Positions 1 to 7,446 of a stretch of DNA of 64,000 nt are shown in pieces (the first letter of the stretch is position 1; each line of letters begins with the position of its first letter). A model generated the notes under the pieces. The model saw nothing but the letters and a program-made list of their open reading frames with translations, was not told the DNA's origin and ran no database searches. Where the stretch lies: contig NZ_DYHZ01000001.1 in NCBI RefSeq assembly GCF_020723905.1, positions 303,501 to 367,500 on the forward strand. Reading direction: 5' to 3'. This stretch comes from Anaerolinea thermophila (GTDB lineage: Bacteria > Chloroflexota > Anaerolineae > Anaerolineales > Anaerolineaceae). The translations under genes and the position numbers were made by a program.

Positions 1-279
1 ACGGGTCTGCGAAACCGTGCTGAGGTCATTGGCATTGACAACTGACATGTCAACGGTGATTTCGGGATGCCGCTCCTGGAATTGTTTGTTGAACGATTCC
101 ATGAAGGCAACCATGGGCGGGTTTTGGTGAACCAGCACGCGCAGAGTAACTTTTTGTGCAGGCTTCTCACCCTGGGGTTGAGCGCTCTCCGTAGCAGTGG
201 CTTGGGGAGTGCCGCAGGCAGCCAGAAGGGTGGCAAAAACCACCATCAGGCTTAAGACGATAGATATTTTTTTGGACAT
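1..279 (-). CDS. Sugar ABC transporter substrate-binding lipoprotein, N-terminal part only
   Basis: The frame stays open to the window edge, so only the first 93 residues are visible. It starts at the ATG at 279, with AGGAG eight bases upstream. Residues 1-22 form a lipoprotein signal: lysines, a hydrophobic stretch and the lipobox LAAC with Cys22. A short Gln/Pro/Thr linker follows, then a beta-strand reading KVTLRVLVHQNPP and the text FNKQFQERHPEITVDMSV, which is the usual start of family 1 (sugar) extracellular binding proteins. It would be tethered outside the membrane and deliver sugars to an ABC permease encoded further left. It lies just downstream of the LacI-sensor hybrid kinase on the same strand, which suggests that protein controls it. 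I see no clear promoter in the 165-base gap (280-444). The substrate cannot be told. Confidence 0.8.
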   Translation of the reverse strand, partial: MSKKISIVLSLMVVFATLLAACGTPQATATESAQPQGEKPAQKVTLRVLVHQNPPMVAFMESFNKQFQERHPEITVDMSVVNANDLSTVSQTR

Positions 280-444
280 TGCTTCTTCTCCTTCTACAAG
301 GTTTGGAAAATAGGAGTGGGGTTGATGGAATGACGTACCCTGCTTTCCATTGTAAGGATGAGGCTTTGCCCTTGTCTTGGAGAAAAGCGGCTTTGGAGTG
401 GATAAAACATAGAAACGGGTTTTCACGAGGTAGAGGCAAGAGCA

Positions 445-3400
445 TTAAGCACGTCGGAAAGCCTCTGGGGAGCGACCGGTTTCACGATGGAAAATCCGAC
501 TGAAGTATCCACTATCACTGAAACCCACCCTCATCGCAATTTCAGTCACACTTAATTCGGTTTCCTTTAACAACTTTTTGGCTTGATGGATGCGGTAACG
601 TTGTAAATACTTGATAGGCGTGGTCCCTAACTCCTGACGAAAGCAGAAGGTGAGATAATCCTCTGAAATATTCACGTATCGGGCAATATCGCTCCGCGTA
701 ATCGGCTGGGTGTAATTTTCATGGATAAATAGCATTGCCTTCCGCACCAGTCGCTGTGCTTCCTGGCTCAAACGGCGTCTGCGCTCCAGAACCGCACCGA
801 TATGTTCCATGGTTTCATCCATTGCAAACAAGCCTTTTTGCAACACAACTGCCACACCTTCATTCAATCGCGCCATATCGGCATCAGTCAGATCTTTACC
901 CGTAATCACAATGACCGGGATGTTGCTCGCCCAGTGGGCTTCACGCATGGCTTGCAGCACAGCGAAGCCATCCATTTCCGGCATTTGCAGATCCAGCAGA
1001 ACCAGGTCCACTTTTTCTTTCAGCAAAACATTGAGCGCCTCGCGCCCATTTTGCGCCACAAACACACGATTGGTGGGAGAATGCAGGCGAATCATGCGCA
1101 CATACATATCCAGCGCATTGACATCATCGTCAACAACCAGAAAAGTGCGCACAGTTTGCGCCGGCGCTTCCGAAAGCGCCAGGTGTTGATCAATGGCGCG
1201 CAGGAGCGCTTCGGGTTCAATGGGTTTGGTCAGGTAATTCAGATTGAGCAGTGCTTCACCCTGACCGGAAGCATTGTAAAACATCACTGGAATTTCTCGC
1301 GCCGCTACCAGGCTTTTAATGGTCTTCATCGCGTTCCATGCCATGCTGGCTTCATTCTTCACATCCAAAACGATGGCATCTGGCGGGTTGAGTACCAGTT
1401 GTGCCTGCCACACTTTTGGCTGGTCAAGCGGTGCCTGAATCAGGTGCACGCCCTGCTGACGCAGCCGTTCTACCAGAGACTGACGGTCTTCGGGAACCTG
1501 AAACAACCAGAGAATGGTTTTACCAGTAGATGGCTTTTGGGCAGTGGGGAGAGCGTCATCCGTCGACGGGGAAATTTCAGGCAACTTCACTGTGAAAGTT
1601 GCCCCTTCCCCCGGAACGCCGCTCGAAGAGACCTCAATCCTGCCGCCGTGCATTTCTACAAGGGTTTTGCAAATTGCCAGCCCCAGCCCCAAACCGGGAT
1701 AGCCCCCCTCAACACTGCGTTCGGAGCGGTAAAAGGTGTCAAAAATCCTGGCTTGCTCTTCAGGAGAAATACCCATGCCGGTATCGCGCACGCTGATGCA
1801 AACCTGCCCATCCTCTGTCGAAACAGACAGACTGACCTCACCGGTTGCTGTGAATTTAACGGCATTATTGACCAGATTCAGGGCAATCTGGCGCAATCGA
1901 ACCCGATCGCCCCATACCCAGGGACCATTTTCGGGAAGTTCAGCGCGCCAGGTCAACCCCTTATCCAGAGCCAGTTGATTTCCACTTTCGGCTACCACCC
2001 GTAAAGTTTCGCCCAAATTAACGGCTTCAAATTGCAATCGTAACTGTCCCGCATCGCTGGAAGCCAGGTCAATGACATCCCCCAACAACCCGCCCAGGTG
2101 CTGGGCATAGGCATGGATTCGCTCCAAATCGCGACGAATGTTCTCAGGCAGGGAAGCGGTTTGTTCCTCGCTCTCTTCCAGAACAAGCCCGCTTAAGCCC
2201 ACAATCAAATTCAGCGGTGCGCGTAATTCATGGCTGATGGTGGAAAGGAACCGGCTTTTCAGACGATTGGCTTCTTCAGCGGCACGCCGTGCTTCGGTGG
2301 CTTGACGGTAGAGACGAGCCGCATTCAGCGTACTGCCCAGTTGTTGCACAATCGCCCCGTATAAATCCATGTGCTCGGTACCGAACGCCATAAAACCAAT
2401 TTGCCCGCCCGGGATCATCAAAGGAATCAGAGACAACTGAAAAGAGCGATCCTGTGGAAACAGCCCCTCAGGAGGATAATCCTGACTGCGAAAACGACGC
2501 AGAGGTTGTTCAGGATCAAGAGCATTACGCAACACACTCCAGGCAAAGGGGTCATCGCCTTCCGGCTCAAATGTAATCACATGGCACAGGTCAATGCCCA
2601 GATCAGGCAGGTAGCGAGCAAGGGTCTGGTAAATTTGCTCTTCTTCCAGAGCGGTCAGCAACCGGGCAGTGAGTAAACTTAACCGGCTGGAAGTCCAGCG
2701 CTCATGGAGCCCATACAGACGATACTGTCGCTGCATTTGTGCGCTGATTGCCACGCGGGCTTCATCCAGCAACGACTGTCCGAAGGGGTTATTTCCGCGT
2801 TCCTTGAGGCTCTGACCAAGCAGGGAAATCGCATCCTGCCAGATATGCGCATCGTCCTGAGTCTGGACGGTGCGCTCCAGGACTTCGCTCAAGGTTGAGA
2901 GAAAGGCACGCGGATCTCCAGTATTCAGGCTGGTCTCAAATGCCTCCGTTAAGTTGCGGCAGAGGATAATCGTTTCCTTCTCAGACAGATCGAACACCTG
3001 TTTTTGAATGTGCGCGGCAATTTGCTGGAACAGGGGCTGCTGGGGTGAGATGGAAACAGATGCCGCCGATCCTGATCCACAACCACAGGATTGCCGAACG
3101 ACCAGAGACGTGTTCACCTCAGATAACAGGGGGAGAGGATTGCCAAGAGTCAGATGCTGCCACATCTGTTCCACTGCCTGATAACCCATGTTGAAAAGGG
3201 GAACGTGCACGCTCGTCAGAGGAGGCTGCTGAACGGTTCCCTCAAGGCGATTGTCAAAGCCAATCACAGCCACATCTTCGGGAATGCGCAATCCAGCCTG
3301 TTTCAAAGCATCCATTGCCCCAATTGCCGATTCATCATTGCTGGCAATCAGGGCATCAAACTCAGCGCCGCTTGCAAGGATTTGTTGAGCACCGGTAAAG

Positions 3401-3993
3401 CCGCCGTCGTACACATGCCGTCCAAAGACAATCAGTCGCTCGTCCTGCGCCAGCCCAAATTCCGCACAGGCTCTCCGAAACGTATTCAAACGCCTTCCCG
3501 TATCCCCTTCCAGGTCGTCCAGAGAACCTGCCAGAAAGGCAATTCGACGGCGTCCGTGTTCGATGAGATGCCGGACCACCGCCATCATTCCAGCAATATT
3601 GTTCGCCATGATAGTGGGACCGGACTCTCCAGACCCGATGAATAAAATCGGGAACCCGGTGGCTTGTAATTGTTGAAGGTATTCCGATCGTTCCGGAGAA
3701 TGCAGAGGGGTGAGAACAATTAAGCCATGCGTATTCCATGGTCCAACAGGGACAAAATCCTGATCCTTTGCAGCAAAGGGCCAGGCTGGACGGTATGGAT
3801 CGCTGGGACTGGCTGAAGGACCAATACCGCAGCCAAGCAACAAATTGCACTCCAATCTCTGCGCGGCACGACTCATTCCGCGAAAGATGGGCATTAAGTA
3901 ACTCAGATTTGTGGCTGTACGATAAAATTGCCAGCCGGCTAAAACGCCTATGGTAGGTCGAGAAGTGAAGGAAAAACGCGAGGGATAGCGCAT
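445..3993 (-). CDS. One-piece signalling protein: LacI-type sugar sensor, histidine kinase, two receivers, AraC DNA-binding domain
   Basis: 1182 residues with no membrane segment or signal peptide, so it should sense a sugar in the cytoplasm. Domains in order: a LacI/periplasmic-binding-like sensor without the LacI DNA-binding head (about 13-300, with the family text VAVIGFDN); a Cys-rich joint CGCG (303-306); a GAF-like region (about 430-560); a dimerisation/phosphoacceptor domain with SHELRAP, His588; an HATPase domain (N-box near 709, G-box DTGMG from 737, GLGLGLAI near 767); a degenerate receiver (about 825-940); an intact receiver with DDD at 955-957 and phosphoacceptor Asp1001; and two AraC helix-turn-helix motifs (1083-1182). 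Sensing, phosphorelay and DNA binding therefore sit in one chain, as in other hybrid two-component regulators of sugar uptake. The ATG at 3993 is the only ATG just before the sensor domain and has no good ribosome site. The likely target is the adjacent ABC transporter gene. Confidence 0.9.
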   Translation of the reverse strand: MRYPSRFSFTSRPTIGVLAGWQFYRTATNLSYLMPIFRGMSRAAQRLECNLLLGCGIGPSASPSDPYRPAWPFAAKDQDFVPVGPWNTHGLIVLTPLHSPERSEYLQQLQATGFPILFIGSGESGPTIMANNIAGMMAVVRHLIEHGRRRIAFLAGSLDDLEGDTGRRLNTFRRACAEFGLAQDERLIVFGRHVYDGGFTGAQQILASGAEFDALIASNDESAIGAMDALKQAGLRIPEDVAVIGFDNRLEGTVQQPPLTSVHVPLFNMGYQAVEQMWQHLTLGNPLPLLSEVNTSLVVRQSCGCGSGSAASVSISPQQPLFQQIAAHIQKQVFDLSEKETIILCRNLTEAFETSLNTGDPRAFLSTLSEVLERTVQTQDDAHIWQDAISLLGQSLKERGNNPFGQSLLDEARVAISAQMQRQYRLYGLHERWTSSRLSLLTARLLTALEEEQIYQTLARYLPDLGIDLCHVITFEPEGDDPFAWSVLRNALDPEQPLRRFRSQDYPPEGLFPQDRSFQLSLIPLMIPGGQIGFMAFGTEHMDLYGAIVQQLGSTLNAARLYRQATEARRAAEEANRLKSRFLSTISHELRAPLNLIVGLSGLVLEESEEQTASLPENIRRDLERIHAYAQHLGGLLGDVIDLASSDAGQLRLQFEAVNLGETLRVVAESGNQLALDKGLTWRAELPENGPWVWGDRVRLRQIALNLVNNAVKFTATGEVSLSVSTEDGQVCISVRDTGMGISPEEQARIFDTFYRSERSVEGGYPGLGLGLAICKTLVEMHGGRIEVSSSGVPGEGATFTVKLPEISPSTDDALPTAQKPSTGKTILWLFQVPEDRQSLVERLRQQGVHLIQAPLDQPKVWQAQLVLNPPDAIVLDVKNEASMAWNAMKTIKSLVAAREIPVMFYNASGQGEALLNLNYLTKPIEPEALLRAIDQHLALSEAPAQTVRTFLVVDDDVNALDMYVRMIRLHSPTNRVFVAQNGREALNVLLKEKVDLVLLDLQMPEMDGFAVLQAMREAHWASNIPVIVITGKDLTDADMARLNEGVAVVLQKGLFAMDETMEHIGAVLERRRRLSQEAQRLVRKAMLFIHENYTQPITRSDIARYVNISEDYLTFCFRQELGTTPIKYLQRYRIHQAKKLLKETELSVTEIAMRVGFSDSGYFSRIFHRETGRSPEAFRRA

Positions 3994-4305
3994 ATTTTAT
4001 CTGACGCAGGGTGTTTTTACTCACCTTACATTTAAAGAATAACATAGAGTACTGACTGGTACAATCTTCTGAAGAGACTTCAACCCTTCTGGCGGGTGAA
4101 AGCAATCCGGGCGCAATCCATCCATAGATTTTGTGAGATTATGACGGACAAAACCGATGGGAAACGCTTATGTCATCTGGGGCAAAAAGGTTTTCAGAAA
4201 GCCCTGCCATCCCCCTGAAAAGCATACACAAACATGATACAAGCACCCCTCGAACGGTTAAATCCCATGTATATTATCATCAGAAATCAACAGGAGGAAC
4301 CTGAT
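3994..4305. other. Intergenic region between divergent genes
   Basis: About 310 bases separate the hybrid kinase (minus) from the unknown gene at 4306 (plus), so promoters in both directions are expected. TAAAAT directly before the kinase ATG and TATATT at about 4270 before the right-hand gene could be -10 boxes, but neither has a convincing -35 partner. I see no RNA gene, repeat or terminator here. Confidence 0.3.
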
Positions 4306-4887
4306 ATGACTCACCCCCAACCTGCGGAATTATTCATCCAGTTTTTCCACAAAGTCCTGCCGGCTTATTCTCCTCAGGCGGATAATCTTCTTTCCCAGAT
4401 TGATCCCGAAACCCTTTCCTCTTTGAATTTCCGCTACATTTTCTCAGTAGAAAAAATGATTGAAATCAGCCATATGATTGAGGACGCTGTTATGCATGCT
4501 CAGCGCCCTGCAGATTTTCATGTCTCCTTCCAACTGTTCTCCCGTCTCCAGGATCAAATAACCCGCTACCAGGAACTTGCCGGGAAGGTTGAATGCTTAC
4601 GGATATATGGCGTTCCGGATGTCCCTCCCGTAGAATTGCCGAATACCGTTTATATTGACACCTCAAACACTCCTCTCACGAAATACTGGTTTCTGGTTGC
4701 CTACGCCCCTGATTTAAGCATGACGCTTGTAGCAGAAGAGATCCCCTCTCCCCTTTCTGCTCCTGCTCAGCGGAGTTATGAAGGGTTTTATACCTTCGAA
4801 ACCGAGATTGCCTATAAGGTGCTCAACCTGATACATCAGATTTTCCCGGAATCCATTCCTGCTCCCATCCCTCCTGAGTTACTTTAA
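4306..4887 (+). CDS. Protein of unknown function, 193 aa
   Basis: I do not recognise this family. The ATG at 4306 is preceded by AGGAGG with good spacing; an upstream in-frame ATG at 4234 has no ribosome site and would add 24 unlikely residues. The product is soluble, with no signal peptide or membrane span, and slightly acidic. It is rich in Pro, Phe and Gln. The N-terminal half looks mostly helical (QLFSRLQDQITRYQELAGKV), and the middle contains VYIDTSNTPLTKYWFLVAYAPDLSMTLVAEE, probably beta strands. The FAD oxidoreductase gene begins four bases after its stop, so the two are probably co-transcribed and translationally coupled. A link to that enzyme is a guess from position only. Confidence 0.6.
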   Translation: MTHPQPAELFIQFFHKVLPAYSPQADNLLSQIDPETLSSLNFRYIFSVEKMIEISHMIEDAVMHAQRPADFHVSFQLFSRLQDQITRYQELAGKVECLRIYGVPDVPPVELPNTVYIDTSNTPLTKYWFLVAYAPDLSMTLVAEEIPSPLSAPAQRSYEGFYTFETEIAYKVLNLIHQIFPESIPAPIPPELL

Positions 4888-4891
4888 TCTC

Positions 4892-6337
4892 ATGCAGATT
4901 GTGGTCATTGGCGCAGGGATAGGCGGACTCACAACTGCCGCTTTGCTTTTGAAAGCCGGGCATCGGGTTACCGTTCTGGAAGCCCAGACCTATCCCGGAG
5001 GAAGCGCCGGAACCTTCTTTCACAAAGGCTACCGGTTTGACGCCGGGGCTACCCTGGCTGGAGGATTTCAACCCGGCGGACCTCATACCCGGTTAGCGGA
5101 GATACTCGATCTGACCTATCCCACCCGCCCCATTCAAGACGCCGGCTGGGTGGTGCACCTTCCCCATCGCCAGATATTCCAGTGGAGCGACCCGCAAAAG
5201 TGGCAGGAAGAAATGAACCGTCATTTTCCCTACAGCCGCTCCTTCTGGAAACTTCAGCGTTTTCTGGCAAACCGGGTCTGGGATTTATCCAGCCGCAGTG
5301 TGCCTCTTCCTCCCCAGTCGGTCCGTGAAGGGATTGCCCTGCTGAAAGCGCTCCGTCCCGACACTCTCGGCACAGTTCCTTTCTTTTTCTCCCGTGTTAA
5401 AGATGTGTTCCCACGCCAGTGGACGGCTGAGTTTAAGACCTTTGTGGATGCCCAGTTGCTCATTTCTGCTCAAACCACTTCCGAGCATGCCTCCCTGCTG
5501 TATGGGAGCGCCGCCATGGATCTGCCACGCCGGGGCATTCACATGGTAGAAGGAGGAATGGGAACACTGTCTTCAGTCCTGGTGGACTGGATTCGCAACC
5601 ATGGCGGGAGGGTTCTTTTCCGGGAAGAAGTCACTCATGTTGAAGTCCAGAAAGGGCGTGCCCATCAAGTGCGTACCCGCAAGGGAAACACCTATCCCTG
5701 CGATGCACTGGTTGCCAATATGACGCCATGGGGTTGGGCAAAGGTACTCGGCGATTCACTTCCAGAGGCGATTCAAAAAGAGATCCAGCAAACCCGGCGA
5801 ATGTGGGGAGCATTTGTCATCCATCTGGGCGTGGATGCCAGCACAGTCAACACCCCCATCACACACCATCAAATCATCGGCTCCATCGAACAACCGCTGG
5901 GAGAAACCAACTCCATCTTTCTTTCCCTCTCCCCCCTGGATGACCCCAGCCGGGCGCCTGAAGGCATGCGCGCGGCAACGCTCTCCACCCACACCGAGCC
6001 GCTGGGTTGGTTTTCCTTAAGCGAAGAAGCCTATCAGCGGCGAAAGGCGCAGTACACCGAACAGTGTCTGAGCCTTGTGGAACGGGAATTTCCCGGTTTT
6101 CGCTCCGCAATTCGCCTTTGCCTTGCCGGTACGCCCCGAACTTATGCATTCTATACCCGGCGTCCCTGGGGGATGGTGGGAGGTTTTCCACAAACGTCTT
6201 TGATCCACATTCGTGGGCCGCAAAGCGGTCTCCCCAATGCATGGCTGGTGGGCGACTCGGTATTCCCGGGGCAATCTACCGCAGGGGTCACACTGGGCGC
6301 CATGCGGGTGGCAAATCTCATCTTACAATCCCTGTAA
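4892..6337 (+). CDS. FAD-dependent oxidoreductase of the phytoene desaturase (CrtI/CrtD/CrtISO-like) family
   Basis: 481 residues, the usual size for this family. Residues 3-31 are a Rossmann FAD-binding motif, VVIGAGIGGL followed by the strand ending VLEAQ. PGGSAGTF (about 36-43) is the typical second part of the dinucleotide site. The C-terminus has the family's other FAD signature, WLVGDSVFPGQSTAGVTLGA (about 449-468). Members desaturate or isomerise carotenoids, but related enzymes act on other polyisoprenoids, and no other carotenoid gene is nearby. The exact reaction is therefore open. It starts four bases after the preceding gene without its own ribosome site, so it probably relies on coupling. 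Family assignment is solid; substrate assignment is not. Confidence 0.75.
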   Translation: MQIVVIGAGIGGLTTAALLLKAGHRVTVLEAQTYPGGSAGTFFHKGYRFDAGATLAGGFQPGGPHTRLAEILDLTYPTRPIQDAGWVVHLPHRQIFQWSDPQKWQEEMNRHFPYSRSFWKLQRFLANRVWDLSSRSVPLPPQSVREGIALLKALRPDTLGTVPFFFSRVKDVFPRQWTAEFKTFVDAQLLISAQTTSEHASLLYGSAAMDLPRRGIHMVEGGMGTLSSVLVDWIRNHGGRVLFREEVTHVEVQKGRAHQVRTRKGNTYPCDALVANMTPWGWAKVLGDSLPEAIQKEIQQTRRMWGAFVIHLGVDASTVNTPITHHQIIGSIEQPLGETNSIFLSLSPLDDPSRAPEGMRAATLSTHTEPLGWFSLSEEAYQRRKAQYTEQCLSLVEREFPGFRSAIRLCLAGTPRTYAFYTRRPWGMVGGFPQTSLIHIRGPQSGLPNAWLVGDSVFPGQSTAGVTLGAMRVANLILQSL

Positions 6338-6368
6338 CAAAGCATCTGATTTCTGTGTCTCACATCAC

Positions 6369-6396
6369 TTGACCCGGTGTGGGTTTGTTCTATACT
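6369..6396 (+). promoter_or_regulatory. Sigma-70-type promoter of the CRISPR-Cas operon
   Basis: TTGACC (6369-6374) and TATACT (6391-6396) are separated by 16 bases. A transcript would start about 18 bases before the ATG at 6421, leaving room for the AAGGAAAGGTG ribosome site. It is the only good promoter I see ahead of the same-strand run of genes ending with cas2. Confidence 0.55.
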
Positions 6397-6420
6397 GATA
6401 AGGAAAGGTGACACTCCCTG

Positions 6421-7320
6421 ATGATGCCGTTCCTGCACCATCACCCATCTACGCTTATCGCAACGCTGGGGAGCGAGCCACAGGTGATTACCGCGGGGCT
6501 GGATGTATTGCTGGCAAAAGGGGAAAATATTCAGCGAGTAGAGATCATCCACACCAGCGCATCCGCAGGTCACCCCATCCATGAAGCGGTTGAACGACTC
6601 CAACAATCCCGTCAGGATTACAGCGCACCCTTAAGGGAAGCATTCTATTTTCATCCTGTACGGGTCAATGGCAAACCCGTTGTGGATGTGGAAAGTTCCG
6701 CTGCCAGTCAGGCGGTATTTCGTTTGCTGTATACCTGTGTGTGGGAAGCCAAACAACGCGAGGATACCGTGCACCTGCTGATTGCCGGCGGAAGGAAGAC
6801 CATGTCCATTTACGGCATGGTTGTGGCGCAAATGCTTTTTGACGAGACAGATCACCTCTGGCATTTGTTCTCCGAGGGAGAATTTCTGACCTCCAAACGC
6901 CTGCACCCTCAGCCAGGCGATCGAGTGGAATTGAGCGAAATTCCGGTCATCCGCTGGAGTGAGATTTCTCCCATTGTAAGCAGTTTGCGTACCATCCGGG
7001 ATGCTGCCATGGCACTGGAGAGCATCCGCTCTTTCCAGATGGAACGCCGGAGCAAAGAAGTGGAGCGTTTTGTAGAAAGCCAATTGACCCCAGGGGAAAA
7101 GCGGGTGGTGGCTTGCCTCCTGGAGGAAGGCGAAGGAGATGAAGATATCGCCGCCCGCCTTCATCTTTCTCCGCGCACGGTGGAACAACACCTGCGATCG
7201 GTGTATGCCAAAGCACAGTCCTTTTGGGGGTTGGAGCGAGTCACCCGATCCAGTTTAATTGTGTTGCTCAGTCCATACCGATGGACAAATATAGGGGAAA
7301 ACCCGCATGACAAGTCATAA
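6421..7320 (+). CDS. CARF-like (NE0113-type) CRISPR protein fused to a LuxR-type DNA-binding domain
   Basis: 299 residues in two parts. Residues 11-170 resemble the NE0113 CRISPR-associated family, whose Rossmann-like fold binds cyclic oligoadenylates: TLGSEPQVIT (15-24) matches its first strand-loop, and the LLIAGGRKTM loop (119-128) matches its second conserved loop. Residues 222-284 are a LuxR/GerE helix-turn-helix: LTPGEKRVV, then DEDIAARLHLSPRTVEQHL, with the recognition helix at about 250-264. A helical stretch (about 181-220) joins them. By analogy with Csa3, a CARF protein with a winged helix, it should be a transcription factor switched by the Cas10 messenger. Some NE0113-like proteins are called ring nucleases, so it might also degrade the messenger. 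It is the first gene of the Csm operon and the one nearest the promoter, which suits autoregulation. Family is inferred from motifs; function is untested. Confidence 0.7.
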   Translation: MMPFLHHHPSTLIATLGSEPQVITAGLDVLLAKGENIQRVEIIHTSASAGHPIHEAVERLQQSRQDYSAPLREAFYFHPVRVNGKPVVDVESSAASQAVFRLLYTCVWEAKQREDTVHLLIAGGRKTMSIYGMVVAQMLFDETDHLWHLFSEGEFLTSKRLHPQPGDRVELSEIPVIRWSEISPIVSSLRTIRDAAMALESIRSFQMERRSKEVERFVESQLTPGEKRVVACLLEEGEGDEDIAARLHLSPRTVEQHLRSVYAKAQSFWGLERVTRSSLIVLLSPYRWTNIGENPHDKS

Positions 7321-7446
7321 GAAATTCGATACACTCAAAATGCTTATGCTGTTCGTCGAAGGGCTGGAGGGGGAAGGACACCAGCCAGGGGGGAAATGAC
7401 CGACGAGCAGCATTTCCTTTACTATGTGGACTTAAGGAGGGAACGC

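Noticed and set aside
802-2004. A 400-codon plus-strand frame opposite the hybrid kinase
   Set aside because: It mirrors the kinase and receiver domains on the minus strand and has no ribosome site or recognised motif.
4234-4305. Upstream start for the unknown gene at 4306
   Set aside because: The ATG at 4306 has an AGGAGG site at good distance, and the upstream ATG has none.
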